Origin: Rahnella inusitata
Lineage (GTDB): Bacteria > Pseudomonadota > Gammaproteobacteria > Enterobacterales > Enterobacteriaceae
Length of the DNA stretch: 64,000 bases
Direction: 5' to 3'
Assembly (NCBI RefSeq): GCF_003263515.1
Contig: NZ_JYDE01000017.1
Span: 248,001-312,000 of the forward strand
Part shown: one piece after another, positions 17,564 through 25,746 of the stretch
How the letters are laid out: every line of letters begins with the position of its first letter
Numbering within the stretch: the stretch's first letter is position 1
Program-made: the position numbers and the translations under genes
Notes under the pieces: model-generated
Told to the model about the DNA's origin: nothing
Database searches by the model: none
What the model saw: the letters and a program-made list of their open reading frames with translations, nothing else

Positions 17564-18772
17564 GTGGTGAACGTGCAGGAAAAACCGGTATCCCATATTG
17601 GATTGATTTTCATTCTGGGATTGATATCGATGCTGATGCCTTTAGCTATCGATATGTATCTGCCAAGTATGCCCGTGATCGCGCAGGAATATGGTGTTCC
17701 GGCGGGCAGTGTGCAAATGACCCTCAGCGCGTACGTGCTGGGTTTTGCGATAGGGCAGCTGTTTTACGGGCCGATGGCGGACAGCCTCGGACGTAAGCCG
17801 GTCATTTTCTGGGGCGTAATGATCTTTGCGGTAGCGGCCGGTGCCTGTGCGATGGCGCAGTCGGTCGAGCAACTGGTCTGGATGCGCTTCCTGCACGGGT
17901 TAGCTGCTGCGGCTGCCAGCGTGGTGATCAACGCGCTGATGCGCGATATGTTCACCAAAGACGAGTTCTCGCGAATGATGTCTTTCGTGGTGCTGGTGAT
18001 GACCGTCGCGCCGTTGCTCGCTCCAATGCTGGGCGGCGTGCTGATGGTGCTGTTTAGCTGGCACGCGATTTTCTGGGCGATGGCCATTGCTGCCCTGATT
18101 GCCGCTACGTTGGTGGCGGTATACATCAAAGAAACGTTGCCCAAAGAGCGAAGACAAAAATTCCATCTGCGCACCAGTATCGGCAACTTCGTGTCGCTGT
18201 TTCGCCATAAGCGCGTGCTGAGTTATATGCTGGCGAGTGGTTTCTCGTTCGCCGGGATGTTCTCCTTCCTCAGCGCCGGTCCGTTCGTGTATATCGAACT
18301 TAACGGTGTTTCGCCGCAGCACTTCGGCTTTTACTTTGCGCTGAACATCGTGGCGCTGGTTATCCTGACTATCATAAACAGCCGCAACGTCCGCCGCGCG
18401 GGCGCGGTGAAAATGTTCCGCTTCGGCCTGTTCGTACAGCTGGTGATGGGCATCTGGCTGGTGGTGGTCTGTTTGCTCGGGTTACCGTTCTGGGCGATGG
18501 TGATGGGCGTGGCAGGTTACGTCGGCGTAATTGCGATGGTGACGTCCAATGCGATGGCGGTGATCATGGATGATTTCCCGCATATGGCAGGCACCGCAGC
18601 GTCGCTGGCGGGAACGATTCGTTTCGGTACAGGTGCGGCGATCGGTTCAATCCTCTCGTTGTTTACCGCGAAAAGCGCCTGGCCGATGGTGGGCTCGATG
18701 GCGTTTTGCGTGATTGCGGCCACCTTGCTGTATCTGTATGCCAGCCGTCCGGCGAAAGTGACGGTTAACTGA
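17564..18772 (+). CDS. bcr: Bcr/CflA multidrug efflux MFS transporter
   Basis: 402 aa, twelve transmembrane helices, DHA1 drug:proton antiporter. The family motif A is present in [16 protein letters not shown], followed by [20 protein letters not shown] and the segment [21 protein letters not shown], almost identical to E. coli Bcr (bicyclomycin and sulfonamide export). Start choice is uncertain: GTG at 17564 and GTG at 17573 are both possible. It probably shares a transcript with rsuA. Confidence 0.93.
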   Translation: MVNVQEKPVSHIGLIFILGLISMLMPLAIDMYLPSMPVIAQEYGVPAGSVQMTLSAYVLGFAIGQLFYGPMADSLGRKPVIFWGVMIFAVAAGACAMAQSVEQLVWMRFLHGLAAAAASVVINALMRDMFTKDEFSRMMSFVVLVMTVAPLLAPMLGGVLMVLFSWHAIFWAMAIAALIAATLVAVYIKETLPKERRQKFHLRTSIGNFVSLFRHKRVLSYMLASGFSFAGMFSFLSAGPFVYIELNGVSPQHFGFYFALNIVALVILTIINSRNVRRAGAVKMFRFGLFVQLVMGIWLVVVCLLGLPFWAMVMGVAGYVGVIAMVTSNAMAVIMDDFPHMAGTAASLAGTIRFGTGAAIGSILSLFTAKSAWPMVGSMAFCVIAATLLYLYASRPAKVTVN

Positions 18773-18781
18773 GCCCGTACA

Positions 18782-18862
18782 GCCCCTCCCTGCGAAGGGG
18801 AGGGGCGTTAACTCAGATTTTGCCTGCTCTGCCCCTCCCGACCTCTCCCATCGCAGAGGGAT
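18782..18862. repeat. GC-rich palindromic intergenic repeat, copy B (two inverted units)
   Basis: Unit 1 (18782-18806) is GCCCCTCCCTGCGAAGGGG followed by AGGGGC, a perfect hairpin. Unit 2 (about 18831-18862) is in the opposite orientation, with CTCTCCCATCGCAGAGGGA. Both share the CTGCGAAGGGG-type core with copies A and C. They fill the gap between convergent bcr and the MFS transporter gene, where they could also act as a terminator. Confidence 0.7.
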
Positions 18863-18872
18863 GCGTTAATAG

Positions 18873-20228
18873 TTAACCCACTATCTCCGCTTTAACTCCC
18901 TGAACCCTGCGTGCCGCTTTGGCTCTGGCATATTCATCGGCCATCGCTTTGGCTTTAGCGCCGGGGATCAGCGCCATATCACACTCTTTCGGCAGTAGCG
19001 TGGTGACCGCAGCTGCAATCAGCAGCGAGGCGACCAGGGCGTAAATCGCCGTGCTCTGACCGTACAGACTGACCAGCACGCCGACCAGATATGGGCCGCA
19101 GAAACCGCCCAGATTTCCCAGACCGTTAATCACACCGCGCGCACTGCCGGCCACTTCCGGCGTGGTGACTTTGCCCGGAATGGTCCAGAAGGCGCTGGTG
19201 GCGGCCTGCAGGAAGAAACCGGCACCGACCAGGAAACCGTAGGCCGCCATGATGTTGTGGCCAAAAGCCACCGACGCCGCCAGACAGGCCGCGAATCCAC
19301 ACAGCGGCAGGGCGATGAACATGCGGCGTTTACCGGTTTTATCGGACAACACCGACATCGCCAGGATCCCCAGCATCGTGCCCACGTAAGGAATGATGGC
19401 CAGCATGCCGACTGAACTCATGTCGCCGCCGGTCAGGTTTTTCAGGATGGTGGGCAGCCACAGCGTGTAGCCGTAAATCCCGGTCTGATAGAAGAAGTTA
19501 ATGATGATCAGTTTGACGATAGAACCGTTGCGAAATACCTCTTTCAGCGGCGCATTATTCACCGGCGCCAGTGCGCGCAGGGCGTCGCGTTCGCGGTTCA
19601 GCTCCGTCACCAGATAATCGCGTTCGCGTTCAGACAGCCATTTGGCTTCTTCAGGACGATCGCTGATGGTGAACCACCAGAACAGCATCACTACAAAGGA
19701 CAATGCTCCTTCGATGATGAATAACCAGCGCCAGTCGAGCGTGTCCAGAATCAGGCCAGACAGCGGAGCCGTGATCATCCCGCCCAACGGTGCGAACATC
19801 AGTACATAGGCATTGGCGCGGCCACGTTCTTTGTCCGGGAACCAGTTGCTGACCATGGTCAGCACCACCGGCAGCATCCCGCCTTCCGCCACGCCCAGCG
19901 CAAAGCGCAGGAACAGCAGCTGGTACTGGTTAGTGATAAAGCCGGTGAGGATGGAAATGATTGCCCAGGCAATCAGCGAGCAGGCGATAAATTTGCGACC
20001 GCTGCCGTGAACGGCGAGGCTGCCGCCGGGGACTTGCAGGAATAAATAACCGATAAAGAAAATACCCGCAGCCAGTCCGGCCATCGAGGCGGTAATGCCT
20101 AATTCGGCATCCATTCCGCCGGGCATGGCGAAACTAATATTCACCCTGTCCATGAACGAAATAATGCAGGCGATAAGAATGGGAGCAATGACGCGTAACC
20201 AGCGGGCCTTAGGAATCTTATTATTCAT
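18873..20228 (-). CDS. MFS transporter, anion:cation symporter family
   Basis: 451 aa, twelve predicted transmembrane helices, with the MFS pattern FLRFALGVAEGGMLPVVLTMVSNWFP around residues 110-135 that is typical of the ACS family of sugar-acid transporters (glucarate, galactonate, hexuronate, phthalate carriers). I chose the ATG at 20228, which has an AGAGGAAAG ribosome site; 24 more upstream codons are open but unsupported. The substrate cannot be read from sequence. The adjacent GntR/IdnR-type regulator and idnO suggest gluconate or a keto-gluconate. The promoter gap holds CRP-like and GntR-like sites. Confidence 0.85.
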   Translation of the reverse strand: MNNKIPKARWLRVIAPILIACIISFMDRVNISFAMPGGMDAELGITASMAGLAAGIFFIGYLFLQVPGGSLAVHGSGRKFIACSLIAWAIISILTGFITNQYQLLFLRFALGVAEGGMLPVVLTMVSNWFPDKERGRANAYVLMFAPLGGMITAPLSGLILDTLDWRWLFIIEGALSFVVMLFWWFTISDRPEEAKWLSERERDYLVTELNRERDALRALAPVNNAPLKEVFRNGSIVKLIIINFFYQTGIYGYTLWLPTILKNLTGGDMSSVGMLAIIPYVGTMLGILAMSVLSDKTGKRRMFIALPLCGFAACLAASVAFGHNIMAAYGFLVGAGFFLQAATSAFWTIPGKVTTPEVAGSARGVINGLGNLGGFCGPYLVGVLVSLYGQSTAIYALVASLLIAAAVTTLLPKECDMALIPGAKAKAMADEYARAKAARRVQGVKAEIVG

Positions 20229-20291
20229 ATTCTTTCCTCTGTGTACTTGTATCCGGCGATGACCTAATAAAAGCATTTTGAGGAAAGTATT

Positions 20292-20309
20292 TCGTGACAT
20301 GAGTCACGT
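20292..20309. promoter_or_regulatory. CRP-like site upstream of the MFS transporter gene
   Basis: GTGA (20294-20297), six bases, then TCAC (20304-20307), within the dyad CGTGACATGAGTCACG. It lies about 70 bp upstream of the transporter start. It matches the CRP core GTGA-N6-TCAC but lacks the outer T/A. Confidence 0.45.
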
Positions 20310-20330
20310 TGAATTATGTTAAGAAAAGGT

Positions 20331-20342
20331 GTTACCCGTAAC
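20331..20342. promoter_or_regulatory. GntR/IdnR-type operator
   Basis: GTTACCCGTAAC is a perfect 12-bp palindrome and matches the core of the E. coli gluconate operators (ATGTTACCCGTAACAT type). It sits about 100 bp upstream of the MFS transporter, just downstream of the regulator gene that would bind it. Confidence 0.6.
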
Positions 20343-20412
20343 GTGATCCTGCGCCACACTTCGGGCAGGGGACAAGGGATGTTTACCCCTGAAGAGAAGG
20401 GCGCAGGCCGCG

Positions 20413-21396
20413 TTAAATGGTGCCGCCAAGAGAGATCCGGTAATGTAAATCGACGCGTTCGATGGTCGGCAGGTTTTTGATTTTCTTAAGCAATATCTCG
20501 GCCACCACTTTGCCCATTTCGAAGCGCGGGGTAATAACACTGGCCAGCAGTGGCGTGGTCGCCAGGCCGATATCCAGCCCGTGGAAGCCGGAAATTGCCA
20601 TATCCTGCGGGACACGGATCCCGAGTTTTAGGCATTCCTGTAACACGCCTACCGCAATATCATCGTTGGTACATAAAATCGCGTTAGTCTGCGGATCCAG
20701 CTGACGCGCCATCGCTAACATGCCTGCGCCAATCGACACTGAAGAGACTTTATTGGGTGTGATGTGCAGCGGCGTGAGTCCGCGTTCATCCATCGCACGG
20801 CGGTAACCCTGATAGCGTTTCTGGTCGCGCGCGTCAGACATCGACCCGAAATACACCACATGTTCTTTGCCGCTGGCGAGCAGGGTATTTGCCATATCGT
20901 AACCGGCCTGCTGATTGTCAAAACCGACGGCGATGCGGCCATGTGTATCATCCAGATCCATCACCTGCGCGACGGGAATTTCGGCGGCATTGAGGTATTT
21001 ATCGGCTTTCAGCGTGTGGACGCAATCGGTGAGGATCAGCCCCGCCAGCTGATAACCCAGCAGGTTGATGATGTGTTCTTCTTCGCGCTCTTTACTGTAA
21101 TCGTAATTAACGACCAGCGTCTGGTAGCCCTGCGCGGCGGTGACGGATTCAATACCGGCCAGCAAATCGGAAAAAATCTGGTTATTGAACGAGGGTACCA
21201 GGATGCCGATGCGCGGCGCTTTGGCAGGCCCGCGCGCTTCTTCCAGCGGATACCCGACTTCTTCCATGACTTTGGTGATGCGTTCGCGGGTTTCAGGAGA
21301 CACTTTTTCCGGCGTGCGCAGAAAACGGCTGACCGTCATCTTGGTAACATCCGCCAGTTGGGCGATGTCCTGTAGTGTCACGCGCTGGTTTCTCAT
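20413..21396 (-). CDS. LacI-family regulator, GntR/IdnR type
   Basis: 327 aa. The N-terminal LacI helix-turn-helix (LQDIAQLADVTKMTVSRFLRTPEKVS, residues 6-31) is close to E. coli GntR and IdnR, followed by a periplasmic-binding-protein-like effector domain. ILCTNDDIAVGVLQECLKLG and MAISGFHGLDIG match the GntR effector core. It probably responds to gluconate or a keto-gluconate and controls the flanking transporter and idnO. The start at 21396 has an AGGA site; the 42-codon upstream extension is not supported. It is divergent from idnO. Confidence 0.88.
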   Translation of the reverse strand: MRNQRVTLQDIAQLADVTKMTVSRFLRTPEKVSPETRERITKVMEEVGYPLEEARGPAKAPRIGILVPSFNNQIFSDLLAGIESVTAAQGYQTLVVNYDYSKEREEEHIINLLGYQLAGLILTDCVHTLKADKYLNAAEIPVAQVMDLDDTHGRIAVGFDNQQAGYDMANTLLASGKEHVVYFGSMSDARDQKRYQGYRRAMDERGLTPLHITPNKVSSVSIGAGMLAMARQLDPQTNAILCTNDDIAVGVLQECLKLGIRVPQDMAISGFHGLDIGLATTPLLASVITPRFEMGKVVAEILLKKIKNLPTIERVDLHYRISLGGTI

Positions 21397-21527
21397 GCTT
21401 TTTGTCCTGGTTTTCCTGACTGCTTTGCTCAATAACGTTACCTGAATATTGAAACAGAAAGCGCCGGAGATTGTTATCAAAATGATGATGATCACATCAG
21501 GGGTAACAGGGTTTTTTAACATCCTTC

Positions 21528-21548
21528 AAAGTGATCTGCATCACGGTT
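21528..21548. promoter_or_regulatory. CRP-like site upstream of idnO
   Basis: AAAGTGATCTGCATCACGG contains GTGA-N6-TCAC (21531-21544), a good CRP core, about 72 bp before the idnO start. It suggests catabolite control of gluconate metabolism. Confidence 0.5.
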
Positions 21549-21615
21549 TGCCCGCGCCTAAAACGTTGTAGTGTGGCTAACTTCCTGGAACCGCTTCCCT
21601 CATAAGGCCAACGCT

Positions 21616-22380
21616 ATGACAAATCTCTTCTCACTGGATAATAAAAAGATACTGGTTACCGGCTCCACGCGCGGTCTGGGTTTCCTGCTGGCGAAAGGGC
21701 TGGCGCAGCACGGTGCCGAAATTATCGTCAACGGCACACAGACTGAATCTACACAGAAAGCGGCGGAAGCACTGCGCGCCGAAGGATTTATCGCTCACGC
21801 CGTCTCGTTTGATGTCACCAACAGTCAGGCGGTAAATCAGGCGATTGACCATATCGAAAGCAAAATCGGACCGATTGACGTGCTGATTAATAACGCCGGG
21901 ATCCAGCGCCGTCACAAGTTTACCGAGTTTCCGGAAAAAGACTGGGACGACGTGATCGCCGTGAACCAGAAATCAGTGTTCCTCGTTTCGCAGGCCGTGG
22001 CGCGGTATATGATCCAACGTGAGCGTGGCAAAATCATCAACATCGGTTCAATGCAAAGTGAGTTGGGCCGCGACACCATCACGCCTTACGCTGCGTCTAA
22101 AGGCGCGGTGAAAATGCTGACGCGCGGGATGTGCGTGGAGCTGGCGCGCTACAATATTCAGGTGAACGGCATTGCGCCGGGCTATTTCAAAACCGACATG
22201 ACGCAGGCGCTGGTGGATAACAAAGAGTTCTCCGACTGGCTGTGCAAACGTACGCCGGCTGCGCGCTGGGGAAATCCGGAAGAGCTGGTAGGCGGTGCGG
22301 TGTATCTGTCTTCCAAGGCCTCGGACTTCGTCAATGGGCATCTTCTTTTCATTGATGGCGGCATGTTAGCGGCTGTTTAA
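21616..22380 (+). CDS. idnO: Gluconate 5-dehydrogenase (5-keto-D-gluconate reductase)
   Basis: 254 aa, the same length as E. coli IdnO and very similar to it. It is a short-chain dehydrogenase with the cofactor motif TGSTRGLG (15-22), NNAG (92-95) and the catalytic triad Ser145, Tyr158, Lys162. The signatures MQSELGRDTITPYAASKGAVK and APGYFKTDMTQALV are diagnostic. It interconverts 5-keto-D-gluconate and D-gluconate with NAD(P)H. I chose ATG 21616 (N-terminus MTNLFSL); 15 upstream codons are open but do not match the family. The next SDR gene follows 12 bp downstream. Confidence 0.92.
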   Translation: MTNLFSLDNKKILVTGSTRGLGFLLAKGLAQHGAEIIVNGTQTESTQKAAEALRAEGFIAHAVSFDVTNSQAVNQAIDHIESKIGPIDVLINNAGIQRRHKFTEFPEKDWDDVIAVNQKSVFLVSQAVARYMIQRERGKIINIGSMQSELGRDTITPYAASKGAVKMLTRGMCVELARYNIQVNGIAPGYFKTDMTQALVDNKEFSDWLCKRTPAARWGNPEELVGGAVYLSSKASDFVNGHLLFIDGGMLAAV

Positions 22381-22392
22381 TAAGGAGTTACG

Positions 22393-23136
22393 ATGAATAA
22401 GACTGCACTCATCACCGGCGGTGGCAGCGGCATCGGGTTAAGCGCCGCGAAGGCGCTGGCCGCCACCGGATTCACAGTGATCCTGGCCGGACGGAATATC
22501 CAAAAACTGGAGCAGGCCGTCGCACAGTTCGCGCAAGGGCAGGCGGTGGCGCGGCAGCTTGACGTTACCAACCCGCAGTCCGTGGCGGCGCTGTTTACGG
22601 AAATTCAGCAAACTTTCGGCAGGCTGGATCTGTTGTTCAATAACGCCGGTAATAACGTGAAAGATGTGCCAATCGAAGAGCTTGCGGTAGAAGACTGGCT
22701 GTCAGTGATTAATACCAATCTGACAGGCACTTTTTTGTGTACTCAGGCGGCGGTAAAACTGATGAAACAGCAGTCGCCGCAGGGAGGGCGCATTATCAAT
22801 AATGGATCGATTTCGGCGCAGTCTCCGCGCCCGAATTCTGCCCCATACACCGCCAGCAAACATGCGATCACTGGCTTGACCAAATCCACGGCGCTTGATG
22901 GCCGCGCGTTTAATATCGCCTGCGGTCAAATCGACGTGGGAAATGCGGCGACTGACATGGGTAACAAGGCGTTGGCGGGCAGAATGCAGGCCGACGGGCA
23001 AATCGCTGAGGAGCCGGTGATCCCGGTGGAACGCGTCGGGGAAGCGGTGGCGTTTATGGGCGGATTACCGCTCGATACCAACGTTCTGACAATGACCGTA
23101 ATGGCGAGTGCCATGCCACTGGTCGGACGGGGATAA
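22393..23136 (+). CDS. SDR family oxidoreductase
   Basis: 247-aa classical short-chain dehydrogenase: TGGGSGIG (8-15), NNAG around residue 80, catalytic Ser in NNGSISAQ, and YTASK. An AAGGAG ribosome site precedes the ATG. It is co-transcribed with idnO. The pairing suggests a second carbonyl or polyol step in the same sugar-acid route, but the substrate is unknown. The C-terminal segment (LTMTVMASAMPLVGRG) is typical of this subfamily of proteobacterial SDRs. Confidence 0.85.
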   Translation: MNKTALITGGGSGIGLSAAKALAATGFTVILAGRNIQKLEQAVAQFAQGQAVARQLDVTNPQSVAALFTEIQQTFGRLDLLFNNAGNNVKDVPIEELAVEDWLSVINTNLTGTFLCTQAAVKLMKQQSPQGGRIINNGSISAQSPRPNSAPYTASKHAITGLTKSTALDGRAFNIACGQIDVGNAATDMGNKALAGRMQADGQIAEEPVIPVERVGEAVAFMGGLPLDTNVLTMTVMASAMPLVGRG

Positions 23137-23357
23137 TGACTGGAAACGGGGATTGATGGTTTATATATCATTCCCGTTCAGTTATATATTTATTGAATGA
23201 ATGAAAATTATTAAAATATATTTATTTCAAATGGTTTTGTCTCAGTAATGACACGTCTCTGACCTAATTATTCCTCTTTTTGATTATGTTACTTTGAAAA
23301 TCTAACAGAGAACGCGCTGTTAGATGTGAAATAACTTAAGTCAACCGGAGGGTTAAT

Positions 23358-24275
23358 ATGTTCATTAAAAATAAACTACTGCCTTTTTTACTTTTAACTA
23401 TCAGCAGTTCACTGTATTCATGTTGGAGTCTGGCCACTGAAGTGGTGAATGTCCCCGATGATAAATTTCGTGCTTGCCTGAATGATCATCTTGGTAAACT
23501 CCCTGCTATGCCTCTGACAGATACCGAGCTCGCGGGTTTAACGGGTCAGATTAGCTGTGCGGAAATGGGTATTGCGGATATTACAGGTGCAGAAAATCTT
23601 ATTAATGTCACTTATTTAAATGTTGAATATAATCAGTTAACGTCTTTACAGCCTTTGGTGAACATGACGCAACTTACGCGCCTTGCTGCAGGAGGAAACC
23701 ACATTACCACGGGCTCTCCTCTGAAAAATCTTACTCATCTTAACGATCTGGATCTGAATAATAATAGTTTAACCTACGGTGATTTCATTTCAGAAATGAC
23801 TTCTTTAGAAAGCCTTAATCTGAGCAGTAATAATATCCGCACATGTCCCGGCATTGAAAATTTGGTAATCTTAAAAAATCTATATCTTCAGGGTTCGAGA
23901 ATGACAGATATATCGAACTTTTCGGGTCTTATGCAGTTAGAGCAACTTGAGTTATCGGATAATGGCATTAGTGATTTATCTGCATTATCTGGAATGAAGT
24001 CTTTAACATTTTTGGATGTAAATTCACAGGATGTACAGATAGACCCTGTGCCAAATACCGGTTCACTTACCCTTAATGATCCTGTGATAAATGTTGATGG
24101 TTCGCCAATTCCTGTCACCTCTGTCAGTAATGGAGGGATATATAATAATGGCCAGATTATCTGGTCTGCTATTCCTGAAAATACTGAAGAAGTGACGTTT
24201 GAGTTTAATCAATCAATAAGTATTGATGGCCTGGAAGTCCCCTTTAGTGGTCAGGTGACTCAGTATCTTGAATAA
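23358..24275 (+). CDS. Secreted internalin-like leucine-rich-repeat protein
   Basis: 305 aa. A signal peptide (about residues 1-26) leads to an N-cap with VVNVPDDKFRACLNDHLG (29-46). About seven 22-residue LRRs follow (79-228, e.g. LTHLNDLDLNNNSL, MTSLESLNLSSNNI, MQLEQLELSDNGI). The C-terminal Ig-like inter-repeat domain (about 235-305, GSLTLNDPVINVDG ... FSGQVTQYLE) is of the kind found after the LRRs of Listeria internalins. No membrane anchor, LPXTG motif or autotransporter domain is present, so it is probably periplasmic or released. Codon use is clearly AT-richer than its neighbours (many AAT, TTA, GAT), which suggests recent transfer. It has a strong CGGAGGG ribosome site. Function is unknown. 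Confidence 0.85.
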   Translation: MFIKNKLLPFLLLTISSSLYSCWSLATEVVNVPDDKFRACLNDHLGKLPAMPLTDTELAGLTGQISCAEMGIADITGAENLINVTYLNVEYNQLTSLQPLVNMTQLTRLAAGGNHITTGSPLKNLTHLNDLDLNNNSLTYGDFISEMTSLESLNLSSNNIRTCPGIENLVILKNLYLQGSRMTDISNFSGLMQLEQLELSDNGISDLSALSGMKSLTFLDVNSQDVQIDPVPNTGSLTLNDPVINVDGSPIPVTSVSNGGIYNNGQIIWSAIPENTEEVTFEFNQSISIDGLEVPFSGQVTQYLE

Positions 24276-24291
24276 ACGTAGAAAACTAAGA

Positions 24292-24316
24292 AAAACGGCC
24301 CAGACAGGGCCGTTTT
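24292..24316. terminator. Bidirectional terminator after the LRR gene
   Basis: AAAACGGCCC/GGGCCGTTTT is a perfect ten-bp stem with a five-base loop. It separates the LRR gene from the convergent dehydrogenase operon. Confidence 0.88.
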
Positions 24317-24342
24317 GCATTGCATTTCACAGCGGCGGAAGA

Positions 24343-25746
24343 TTACGCCGCTTTGTGTTTACGCCTTCTGCCGAGCCAGAAAATCAGCACCAACAGAATC
24401 ACTACGCCCGCGACCATCGCCGGAGCCATGAACGGTTGCAGCTGTGCCAGCAGGGTGACCGGTCCCCCTGCACGTAACACCGCGACATCCTGCGCGTTGA
24501 CCTCAATGGTCGGGTTGCCGTAATTCTTCAACACATAGTTGGAGATGTCAGCGATTTGCTGATCGTCGAGCTGGCCGACGTACGAACCCACACCAAATTT
24601 CGGCATCAGCACGTGATGGTCACCGACCTGACGATCTACGCCGTAAAGGATGGCGGAAATCAGGTTGGAGGCATTACCCATGCCGGTGGCGGTGTTGTTG
24701 AACAACGACGGATACGCCTGATTTTTGCTGCCTGAGCCGTCCGGCTGGTGGCAACTGGCGCAGTAGCCGCTAAACAACGCGGCACCGTTATCAATGGTGT
24801 GATTGGCGTTGTACGGATGCGCGCCGCGCAGACCGTCTTCCACATTGACCGGTTTACCAAAGGTATCCGCTGCCTGCGTATCACGCGGGTCACGTACCGG
24901 CGTGCTGTTTTTCAGGTAGAAGGCGATGGCATTGAGATCGGTATCAGACATATATTGCAGACTGTTTTGCACGGCTTCTGCCATGCCACCGGCGGCCTGA
25001 TTTTTCCCGGCAGTTTTGCCGGTTTTCAGGTATTCCACCAGCTGCGGCTGCGACCAGTTACCGATGCCGCTCACCGGATCAGAACTGATGTTCGGTGCAT
25101 ACCACGGACCGACCATGCCGCCCGCCAGTGGTTTATCCGTCACGGAACCCATCATCAGGTTACGCGGAGTGTGGCAGGTATCACAGTGACCGGCGCCGTT
25201 CACCAGATACGCACCACGGTTCCATTGCTCGCTTTTGGTCGGATCCGGTTTAAACGGCGTGCTGTCGAGATACATCATGTTCCAGCCGGCCATCGCAATA
25301 CGCATGTTGAACGGGAACGGCAGGGCGGTTTCAGTATTTGGCTGCTCGACCGGCTTCACACCTTCTTTGAAATAGACATAGAGCGCATGCATGTCGGCAT
25401 CGCTCATATGGCTGTAAGAGGTGTAAGGCATGGCAGGATAGAGGTTTGCGCCGTCCGGACGCACCCCTTCGCGCACCGCACGGACAAACTGCTCTTCGGT
25501 GTAGTTACCGATACCAAACTGTTTCGACGGCGTGATATTGGTGGTGTAAATCGTGCCCATCGGAGAGTGGATTTCATACCCACCGGCAAAGGCTTTACCG
25601 CCTTCCGGCGCGGTGTGACAGGCCTGACAGTCGGCCGCAGTCGCCACCTCTTGCCCTTGGCGGATAAGCTCCGCCTGATTATCCTGCGCGAGTGCGAATC
25701 CGCTCAGTGAGGCACTTAACAGGCAGGCAACAAGGATTTTCTTCAT
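24343..25746 (-). CDS. Triheme cytochrome c subunit of membrane sugar/sugar-acid dehydrogenase
   Basis: 467 aa. A Sec signal peptide (MKKILVACLLSASLSGFALA) precedes three c-type haem motifs: CQACH (40-44), CDTCH (near 190) and CASCH (near 325). One C-terminal membrane anchor (MVAGVVILLVLIFWLG) with a basic tail (RRRKHK) completes it. This is the electron-transfer subunit of gluconate, 2-ketogluconate, sorbitol or alcohol dehydrogenase complexes; it passes electrons from the flavoprotein to ubiquinone on the periplasmic side. It overlaps the flavoprotein gene by four bases and is last in the operon. Confidence 0.92.
   Translation of the reverse strand: MKKILVACLLSASLSGFALAQDNQAELIRQGQEVATAADCQACHTAPEGGKAFAGGYEIHSPMGTIYTTNITPSKQFGIGNYTEEQFVRAVREGVRPDGANLYPAMPYTSYSHMSDADMHALYVYFKEGVKPVEQPNTETALPFPFNMRIAMAGWNMMYLDSTPFKPDPTKSEQWNRGAYLVNGAGHCDTCHTPRNLMMGSVTDKPLAGGMVGPWYAPNISSDPVSGIGNWSQPQLVEYLKTGKTAGKNQAAGGMAEAVQNSLQYMSDTDLNAIAFYLKNSTPVRDPRDTQAADTFGKPVNVEDGLRGAHPYNANHTIDNGAALFSGYCASCHQPDGSGSKNQAYPSLFNNTATGMGNASNLISAILYGVDRQVGDHHVLMPKFGVGSYVGQLDDQQIADISNYVLKNYGNPTIEVNAQDVAVLRAGGPVTLLAQLQPFMAPAMVAGVVILLVLIFWLGRRRKHKAA

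Noticed and set aside
18773-18872. GC-rich hairpins after bcr as a simple terminator
   Set aside because: No U-run follows, and the same core recurs after yejK and fruA, so a dispersed repeat explains them better.
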